Source: Lunularia cruciata (lineage: Eukaryota; Streptophyta; Marchantiopsida; Lunulariales; Lunulariaceae). Taken from it: DNA of 64,000 nt. Positions 56,546 to 64,000 of this stretch are shown piece by piece. Positions within the stretch are counted from its first letter, which is position 1. Every line of letters starts with the position of its first letter. The notes beneath the pieces are model-generated. The model was not told the DNA's origin. It did not search any database and saw only the letters and a program-made list of their open reading frames with translations. Both the position numbers and the translations under genes were made by a program. The stretch covers positions 10,728,501 through 10,792,500 of the forward strand of contig OX419761.1 of assembly GCA_948567375.1 (NCBI GenBank), read 5' to 3'.

Positions 56546-56645
56546 ATAAAGAAAAGTTGTAGAGATACATATACACTGCCACATAGAAGCTAGGAGCTTC
56601 TGTAGATCTTTTATGTCTTTCACATGAGTTTGGAGGGGGGAGTTT

Positions 56646-57086
56646 TGTTGAGCATTAGATTCCTCCCGAAGAGCATGAACTTTTGGTGATCAATGTGTAC
56701 ACAACTTAAATGTGGTGTGCATTCAAGAATGAGGTTAGTGTTAGCAAAGCCAGCGAGCGTGATTTTGACTAGAGTTTTATTATATTTCTAAATAGATATT
56801 ATAAATTTATTATATTTGTGAATAAATATATTTGTATAGTTGCTTTAACTCGTAGTTGATTTCATATGAACATTAGGAGTGTTGTATGGATAAGAGATGA
56901 CGGGAGAGACATTTTTGAGAGAAATAAAATAGCTCTTTCTTCCGTTAGTTCATTGATAGTTCTAGTTGTAGGAAAATGTCTCTGCAATGGACGTAGCCCA
57001 AGTTGGGTGAACGTCGATAGCAAAACTTAATCTATATCCGTGGTTACTTTTCTGTCTTTGAATAATTAAGCACCTTATTCTTAACA
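56646..57086 (+). repeat. 3' LTR of copia-2
   Basis: 441 bp, from TGTTGAGCATTAGATTCC to CTTATTCTTAACA, preceded by the purine tract GGAGGGGGGAGTT. It is full length compared with the copia-1 5' LTR (447 bp), which supports a deletion in the copia-1 3' LTR. Confidence 0.85.
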
Positions 57087-58435
57087 AGAACTGCAGTGCA
57101 ACTCCACATACAAATACCTTAAAGAACTCTATTAAGTTCTCATTTCTAGATATCGTGACGGTCGTGGTGGCAATGTTCTCATATTCATTCACCAGGAAAT
57201 TGGCATAATTTCCTCCTTTTATTTTGAAAATTCTTATCCAGAACACTGGCCCACCATATCTAGAACTCAGATTCCAGGTAGCAGGTCGTGAGTGACCAGT
57301 GTGGGAGACCGTCTCTTATGGGAGACCGGTGCTTCCTATAACCTCTTCCTTTTCCTCTGCGTCCACGAAGCCGGTTGGCGGACCACCGGCAAAGGAGTTA
57401 TAGTCGACTGGCTCTTCTTTTAACACTCGTCCTTCTCTCAGTGAGAGAAGGACCAGTGTTAAAAGCTGCGAGCCTCCGACTAAAGTCTTCTCTCACTTCT
57501 CATCCTCACCGGAAATGCACCCACATCTGGTCAGCTGCTGGGATGTATCCTGAAAATTTTGTAACGGAGGGTTCGATTTGTAATGGAGAGAAAGCCCGAG
57601 AGGGTTGGTCAGTTTCTGTTTAGTCCAAAGAGTAGATAGTTAGAAGGGAGAAAATTGTAGACTACATGTGTTCCGGGTCTGACTGGTTGTGTTCAATGTG
57701 AGAGTCTCGTTCCCTTTAAAATTGCAGCTGAAACTCTCCGATGAAATACAGGACTGCTGGTTTTTGCGGCACTTAGCGGGAGGCAGGTTCTTTATTTGCT
57801 GGTAAATTAGGCGATTTTGAGCCTAGGAATGTAAGTGAAGTCGAATGATTAGCGCAGTCTGGGAAGCTCTGAGTAGCCGCATGAGTCGTTAGGTGAGGGT
57901 CCGAGTGTTCTCGGAAAGATCAGCATCTGTTTCTGTATCTTACTGTTCTCTGATATCGCCAATCATGGGAAGCATGGTATGCAACCCTAGCTGGAGTAGA
58001 CCTAAAAAGCGAGGTGGAGTGAGAAGCTGGTGTTCGGTTATGAAAATTCGAGAAGACTCGACATGAAGTCGTGTTATTTATGACAGCGGCATCGGTTTCT
58101 GTATTAATCTAACATCTGCTAGTAACGGTAGAGAGCAGTTCAAACTCAGTAAAGATGTGCCACTCTATTTTGATACATGATGTCTCTCAAGATGGAGCTG
58201 TCCTGACAGTGACGCGTTCTGAGAATCAATCACGGGATACACATCGGCTGGAATGAATCAAGCGAAGAACAGATCATAGTCATTTGAAGAGCAGCTATTA
58301 CATGTTCGCGGATTCAGATTAGAGTGTTCCCTAAAGCTATAGTTTTTTGGGAATTGTTAAGAAATGTCCACAGAAGCCGTGGGATTGAATCCGAACATAC
58401 GGTAGGTCTTAAAATCAGCCTTTAGTGTCACTCTA
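57087..58435. other. Complex sequence without a recognised gene; foldback inside
   Basis: No coding family recognised. Contains the foldback at 57417-57465. Two copies of GGGAGACCG lie at about 57303 and 57320. Confidence 0.45.
57417..57465. repeat. Foldback: 23-bp inverted repeat with 3-nt spacer
   Basis: CTTTTAACACTCGTCCTTCT plus CTC (57417-57439) pairs with 57443-57465, with a single mismatch (C versus G at the twelfth base). Weaker pairing extends outward: TAGTCGACTGGCTC at about 57401 against GAGCCTCCGACTA at about 57470, giving a hairpin of roughly 85 nt. Confidence 0.85.
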
Positions 58436-58497
58436 AATGTTCTCACATCCCGGGGGTCCCCCGGGATGAGAGGACATTCAATTTGATCAAATTGAAT
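58436..58497. repeat. Two adjoining palindromes
   Basis: 58436-58456 and 58458-58478 are 21-bp arms around one central T, with two mismatches; the inner eleven pairs (CATCCCGGGGG / CCCCCGGGATG) are perfect. Overlapping its right end, 58476-58497 is a perfect 22-bp palindrome centred on TTTGATCAAA. Confidence 0.9.
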
Positions 58498-59861
58498 TTC
58501 GAAAGCCAGGGCTGTGCTCACTTAGCACTGAGCACTGGAGCTAGCCGGAAGCGTTGTGGAAGTATCCTTACCCGTCCTGCCCACCTTTATACAGAACTGA
58601 TTCGGGTGGTTTCATCGTGCCCTGGGGCTGTAGAATGTGACGTATGCTACTGAATGCATCATTGTTTTTGAAAATGTGTGCAACTCTCCAACACCAGTGC
58701 TGTATTACCCTGCAGCCTCTACTATTGTGTCGAAGGCTGAACTGAATAAGGTATGTATGTCCTTCTGCTCCATGTACTGTCGTGATTGTTTGCCTTCACT
58801 TGCAAGGACCTGATGATCCCTACTCAGAGGCAGAGCCTCTATTAGTTAACGAGGTATTTGTATTCCTCGATATTTCACGAAGTATGTAAAGAGGTGCTGA
58901 ACCGGCAAAATAGTTCTGCCCAATATCCAGAGCCTGCTCAGCGGCCGGTACCGATTAGTCTCATCTGTCACTTACAAAGACCTTCAAAAGCGTTGATGAG
59001 CACTGTATAGATTTGAGATGAGTTTAGATTTCTCTAACTTTTCTAGGAGAATCTTGGTGGCCCTGAATCCCTTTTTGCTGTGCTGATTAGCCTATACAGC
59101 CAATCGCACCCTGGGCAATACTCTCGAAACAAACGTTTTGCTAAGTACGTATGTCTTATGTTTCCAAGAAGCTCACGACCTCGTAAAGCCACACAAGAAT
59201 TGTAGACTTTTTCTTCCAGTCATAAAAGATAGATAAAGAGAAACCAATGATGACGAGGGGAAGTGTAAGACAGTTAGTGCAGGCAGCTTACGAACTATAC
59301 TCAGAAGGTCGAACTTGGAATATGATTCAACAAACTTACTGATACCGGATTTAGAGTAGCTGTAAAATTGGACGTCCAGTCTTATCTACAATTTACTTGT
59401 CAAAATTCTTGACAGCTGACACCAGAGGCAGGAGCGGACCTAAGTCCTTTGCAGTGGTGAAATTGTGTACATCAGATATTGCTTGGGAAGAAGGGTTCAT
59501 GAGTTCAAAGTTTGGATGCTAACAACCCATGCTCGCTGTCCATGTTCGAGCGACCTCTGTCTTCTCTTTCTAAACCGTTCCAGATTCCTGGTGGGGGGAC
59601 TCAGATAGACTCAGCCGGTAGATTCTTTAGTTGCAGCATTCTGAGAAGATAAGGGGAACGTGATGTCGAGTATGGTCACAGGAGTGAAACTGCTTGTACT
59701 AAGTGTGCAACAAAATCGTGCCAGACGAAAGTTATGCTGAACCACGTTCTTCCGGAGGGTTCACGAGACCACTGAGTTGAACTTTGTAGCCCGTTTTTAT
59801 GACTAGAAAGCTCACATTTGGGAATTCTGTCATACAGAAAACTCCGGTAGTCATGAGATGT
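58498..59861. other. Complex sequence without a recognised gene
   Basis: Mixed composition and no family-level protein match. Small frames such as 59676-59888 (minus) are unsupported. Could contain short exons or non-coding RNA, but nothing in the sequence shows it. Confidence 0.4.
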
Positions 59862-60060
59862 GCCAATGTGTTGGATCTCCGATTTCAAACCTGAATCTTG
59901 GTTCTAGTACAGGGAGTTCCAAGACGAAGATCATCAGATCCACCAAATGCAAGCATTTGGATCCGCGATTCAAAACTGAATCTTTGTAGTAGTACAGAGA
60001 ATTTCGAAGCGAAAGGTATAAGCTTTGCCAAATGCAAGTTATTAGATCTCCGATCATTTG
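59862..60060. repeat. Degenerate minisatellite, unit 80-85 bp
   Basis: TGCCAATG.TTGGATCTCCG, ACCAAATGCAAGCATTTGGATCCGCG-like and GCCAAATGCAAG.TTAGATCTCCG words start near 59863, 59943 and 60028. Each is followed by TTCAAAMCTGAATCTT and AGTACAG-GRRTTYC. A further related unit begins near 60215 (GCCAAATGTTTGAATCTCCG). Confidence 0.75.
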
Positions 60061-61609
60061 GGGCTTAGCCTCACTTCACCTCCTATGTCTTTTCCTTGTA
60101 CGGCTCGATGGGGTCTTTCCATCCTTCTGGTTATCACACGCGGGCGCCTTCTTTCGGTCTCCGACTCCAAAGCTGGATCTTTTGTAGGAACGCGAATAGT
60201 TACGCAGCGACTGTCACCAGATCTGCCAAATGTTTGAATCTCCGGGTTAAGCGGAATTTTTGAATTAGTGCAGAGAATTTCGGAGGTCATCAGAGGGCCG
60301 ATCGAAAATGTCTCAATGTCCGTATCTGCAGTCTCGACATAGATAAAGTGGACCTGGATTTGAAGATGCTCCACTTTTCGAGGTCTTTAGGGTTCGAGCA
60401 GTGTTGCCAATGGTGATGTTTTGCCAAGTTAACGGTATCTGAGCTTTGCTTTTACATTGACGTTGCGGACCTATAGTGGTCGTATGGTTACGTTTTTCCT
60501 TAAACTCAGATGCCAGCAGAAAGAATGCACCCGACGTTTCAGCTTGAATGCATTCGGTTGTTTCACTGTCCGCTGACAGCAGAGTGAATGCATTCGAACT
60601 TTTCAGCTTGAGTGCATTCTGTTGTTTGACAAGCGCTCGAGCAATCTACAGGCGGTGCAAGGTTTGTTCTGTCGAAAGTGTCAAAGTTGTGCTCTATTGA
60701 TGATTCTTTTGTCCAAACATAATGTTCTGAGCAGGAATCAATGTGATCATCAACAGAACACAACTCAGACACACGCGACAGTAGACAATTTCGATAAATT
60801 CATCGCACGGGCTTACTCTCCAAACACTACTATGTGTTGCCTCCACGTGTGTATACTCGCTAAGCTTACAGAAACTGTAAGACCTAATCTGAGTGCTCTA
60901 CCGCGGCTACTCACTATGTGTCCGTGAGCAATATTATCGATACGGTACTGGCCTTATCTTCCTCCGATCCTGCTGCCAGAAACTGAAAGCTAATTATAGT
61001 GCTGTGCTGCCGCCTGAACACTTTGTCCTTAGTATAGATGGACTGTACTGAACAGTGGTAAAGCACAAACAAAGGTGTTATCTTGTGGTTAAAAGTTTCA
61101 AGTGCATTCATAAGAGCTGAAAACTTTGCTCCAGTTGTTGGGACTGCTTTGCATCTCCAATGAAGTCGTGCGATCAGCGGCCTGCGTCCAAAAGAGTGAG
61201 GTTCGATGGATTTTATTCCGATAGATTGTTTCTAGTACCTCTCTTCTGAGAGATTCCGAAAGATTGGCCACCTTGGTACAAGATTACAGGTGATTCCGCG
61301 TCGTCATGAAGAGTTACCCACCTTTTCCCGCACAGCTTGAACTGTAAGACTACATTGTCGAAGTTAAGAAACGCTTGAGTTGGATTAACCTGCATTTGGT
61401 TGAACAAAGAGATTTAGTTTGGCTGAAGAATGAAGATTTCATTCTTGCTTTCGAAACTCTCGAGAAATTTGACCTGACATGTTTTCAGTTTTGCCGGAAG
61501 ATTACGGATAACCTCTGTACCTAGCCTTTACAAATCGATTTGCGATAAACGATGTTGTCTGATGCTCAAGGCATCACGATCTGGATCTACGAGAACAGAC
61601 GGGCTCGAT
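60061..61609. other. No recognised gene
   Basis: A 106-residue minus-strand frame at 60054-60374 (MEHLQIQVHFIYVETADTDI at its start) overlaps the minisatellite edge and has no motif. 60535-60615 holds a near-duplicate, TTTCAGCTTGARTGCATTC, about 60 bp apart. Confidence 0.4.
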
Positions 61610-61645
61610 CAAATCGATCTATACGGGGTTGTATAGATCGATTTG
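61610..61645. repeat. Perfect 15-bp inverted repeat, 6-nt loop
   Basis: CAAATCGATCTATAC (61610-61624) and GTATAGATCGATTTG (61631-61645) are exact complements around GGGGTT. A short related palindrome, CAAATCGATTTG, lies about 80 bp upstream. Confidence 0.9.
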
Positions 61646-62559
61646 TAACCTTTAGATTCCTAACCCTTCTCGAGACCTTCTGAAATCTACCTCGAGCTTC
61701 CTCCGGCCCCGCAGTTGAGTGAATCTATTGGGCGATCATGTAGGTAGTTTTAGATGGATTTAACTTAAGTCAGTAACTTGGATTAGTAACTTAGATTAAC
61801 AATTCTGTATATTTTAAGTGATTAACCTTGTGTTTAGAGGTATAGTGTAGCTAGTTGTAGTCACAATTGATCAATGAACTATGAATGTGAAAATTTTAGC
61901 TCTTGCAGGAACTCTCATGGAGGAAAGATAAAGATCACAAAAAGCAAAAAGACTAATCTACTCAAAACCCAAAAAAAGAGATGAGAAAGATCAATGAAAT
62001 CAAGACAAATAAGAAATAGGTTAGAGGAGGCAAGATCAGTCAAAGCGCAGAGGGTGAATAATCACTAGCAATATCATCCGTTCGTACGAAAGTAACATTA
62101 ACTAAGTAGACGAGTTAAATAAATCTTTTTTAAATGAAAATGCTCCAAGGAAGTGAATACGGTTCTGCAATGTTCTATGTATTATTTGTCAAATAATTAT
62201 CAACAATTTAATTATTATTTCTAATATTTTTTAGTGTTCTTTAAATATGCGCATTACCTTTTGAAAGAGTATGGGCTCTTCTTACTTTAAGTTGCAGTAG
62301 GTCCATGGTCTCTCAAGGTAGGCAACAATAAGATACTAGTGATTCTACTTGATTACAACAATATAATATCGTGGATCTGGCTAGAGAATATAATAAAGCA
62401 ACATATGCCATACATCATCTTTAGAGAATCTTCCTATACAAAACTCATAATTGCATGGCTGAGGTACCATTGGAAAGCTATTCACGATACAAACAATGGG
62501 AGAGAAGATAAATCTTTTTGCTTTGAGGGGAAATCTTTTCATTTTTTATGCCTAATTCT
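61646..62559. other. AT-rich DNA, no recognised gene
   Basis: Composition returns to low-complexity AT-rich from about 61740. No motif in frame 62339-62608. Confidence 0.45.
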
Positions 62560-62760
62560 TCATTTTGGGCCATTGAAATTGGTTCTAAATTTTTCAAGGT
62601 GTTTTTAACTCATACCCTATTAGTGGAAATACTCTTTTTTTGGCACCTCTATTTGATCTGCTTAGTCTATCATATATATCATCCTTCTAGATATTACCAA
62701 GCCAATTTCTATCTTTAGATAATATGTCTAGCTATTGGTATTACACCTAATTGGATCTCC
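62560..62760 (-). repeat. Dispersed repeat block, copy 3 of 3 (partial)
   Basis: CTATTAGTGGAAATACTCTT, ATATTACCAAGCCAATTTCT and AGCTATTGGTATTA match 14340-14480 in the same orientation and 5540-5690 inverted. Only about 200 bp of the block is present. Confidence 0.7.
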
Positions 62761-62932
62761 TAAGAATCATAAACTATTATGGATATCACTTAATTAAGAT
62801 CATAATCTTGTCTTATCCTAACACGTGTAGGTTGATTAGAAGCCTTACATGTGCTAGGGAAGATGCTAGGTCTTCCTCCTAATCTAATTTGAAACTACAC
62901 CCTCTAAAAGCCTATACAACTTCAATTGCACT

Positions 62933-63396
62933 TGTAACAATATGGAGTTTAGCGACAAAGTTAGTCAAGGCTATATGGAGTAGAAATAGGCCAAACTAGC
63001 CTAAAATATTAAAGAGGTATACAGGAAACTACTTGATATCTTCCAAGTATTGAGTAAAGTGCATGCCAAATGGTGATTTATAGGAGTAAGCTTCTAGAGA
63101 AACTTCCCGACTAGCTTAGCTTGCGCCCCAAGTAGATAGCTTCTAGAAGCTTCCAATTAGCTTACCTTGCACATTTCTGGAAGAAAGTTTCTTGAGAAGC
63201 TTCTCTGATAACTTGGCTTACATTCCAAGAAAGCGGCTTAAGGAAATTTCTCAAGAAGCTTCTCAAGAGTTTTGTATGATCCCTATAAATACCAAAGCCA
63301 AACCTCATGCTAAGCATTCAAAATTTTACACATAATTAAGTGTCCCAATGTGATCTTCTATTCTACTATTTCTGTCCTCTGTCTTGGTCTTTTACA
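62933..63396 (+). repeat. Solo LTR of the chromovirus family
   Basis: 464 bp, from TGTAACAATATGGAG to GGTCTTTTACA. The flanking 5-mers GCACT and ACACT match at four of five bases. The TATA box is at 63284-63291. The arrays GGAAA TTTCT CA AGAAG CTTCT (63242-63263) end 20 bp before it, and CTTCT AGAAG CTTCC lies at 63140-63154. No internal sequence remains, as after recombination between two LTRs. Confidence 0.88.
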
Positions 63397-64000
63397 ACAC
63401 TCTTCTTGAAGTATTTACAATTCCAAGTGCTAATGCTAATGCATTACTTTGAAGTTTTACTACCATGAATGCTTACTTAATTGAAAAGTTCTATACAACT
63501 CAAAATTTATTTGTCTTGAACTACTTACAATTTTGAGTGCATTCTAGTAAGAGTAGTATCTATGCCTAAGAAAAGCGTTGGCTTACTTTAGCACAATTGT
63601 CCTTCCTTTGGAAAGGGAAAGTATCATTGATCAAGCGCTTGGTTGAGAAGAATTACCTTTGCCTTTGATTTCCTTAAAGGAGTTGTTGGTCTATGCTTTC
63701 TACCTTGCAATTTCTAGTACGTATGTCTCATATGTGGTCTATGCTTTCTACCTTGCAATTTGAGTATTCACTTAATTGAACTAACAAGTGATCCATCCTC
63801 TATTCCTTGTAAGCCTGGCCCTCCAATCTTTGTGCCTACAACTTGAGCACATGTATTTTCATCTTGAGTCCTCTCGTTTTCCCTTCTTCTTATAACCTCC
63901 ACACAAATAACTTTCTGGCTTCCTCCAACTATTGAAGGGTTTTTTGCTTTTCCACTCCAATCATTGGGTCCAAGTATTCCACTCCTCTTGCAATGCAACC
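63397..64000. other. Repeat debris at the window edge
   Basis: A 26-bp direct repeat (GGTCTATGCTTTCTACCTTG plus CAATTT) lies at 63688-63713 and 63736-63761. A minus-strand frame at 63768-63998 (SGILGPNDWSGKAKNPSIVG near its start) may run past the window edge; it looks element-derived, family unknown. Confidence 0.4.

Noticed and set aside
57375-57623. Plus-strand 82-residue frame with a hydrophobic start
   Set aside because: It runs straight through the 23-bp hairpin, whose arms create the apparent hydrophobic segment. No other support.
60054-60374. 106-residue minus-strand frame
   Set aside because: It overlaps repeat sequence related to 42.7-43.2 kb and the minisatellite edge. No protein motif.

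Overview
The window is nuclear DNA of a land plant. Evidence: two intact leucine-rich-repeat extensin (LRX) genes, several broken class III (secretory) peroxidase genes, plant-type Ty1/copia and chromodomain Ty3/gypsy retrotransposons, a tRNA-Gly-like sequence of plant type, and a plastid ndhK fragment inserted in nuclear DNA. The ndhK fragment implies that the donor plastid genome kept ndh genes. The mix of compact gene islands and decayed repeats would suit a non-flowering plant such as a bryophyte or fern ally, but the sequence does not settle the clade.

Layout. 1-18.7 kb is AT-rich decayed repeat DNA. It holds two oppositely oriented copies of an unrecognised E/K-rich element family (about 4.1-6.8 kb on + and 8.3-16.9 kb on -). 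The minus copy carries a gypsy-type integrase relic and has diverged direct repeats at its ends that could be LTRs. 18.7-33.8 kb is a higher-complexity gene island with LRX1 (20500-21771, +) and LRX2 (28288-29604, +), tandem paralogues with related leaders and 3' flanks. A class III peroxidase pseudogene lies divergently upstream of LRX2, and a short related relic plus an unrecognised ORF lie divergently upstream of LRX1. A plastid ndhK tail sits at 32.1-32.3 kb. 33838-38763 is a complete but dead copia element with two LTRs and a perfect 5-bp target duplication. 39.7 kb has a tRNA-Gly(UCC)-like sequence. 40.6-42.8 kb is a dead non-LTR-type reverse transcriptase. 43.7-46.6 kb holds two more peroxidase pseudogenes in divergent orientation. 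47.9-57.1 kb is a 5'-truncated copia element interrupted by a complete chromovirus (48732-54720). 57.1-62.5 kb is complex sequence without recognisable genes but with strong foldbacks. 62.5-64 kb holds a solo LTR of the same chromovirus family and other repeat debris.

How the parts relate. LRX proteins are wall proteins with an N-terminal LRR domain and a C-terminal extensin tail; class III peroxidases can cross-link tyrosines in such tails. Finding the two families head-to-head in a duplicated block is the most biologically suggestive arrangement here, although every peroxidase copy visible is broken. LRX2 keeps tyrosine cross-link motifs (YVY, YHY) and LRX1 has lost them. The second signal worth attention is heat-shock-element-like GAA/TTC arrays at a fixed 21 bp from the TATA box in all three chromovirus LTRs. 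No wholly new gene system could be demonstrated; the E/K-rich element family of the first 17 kb is the least explained component.
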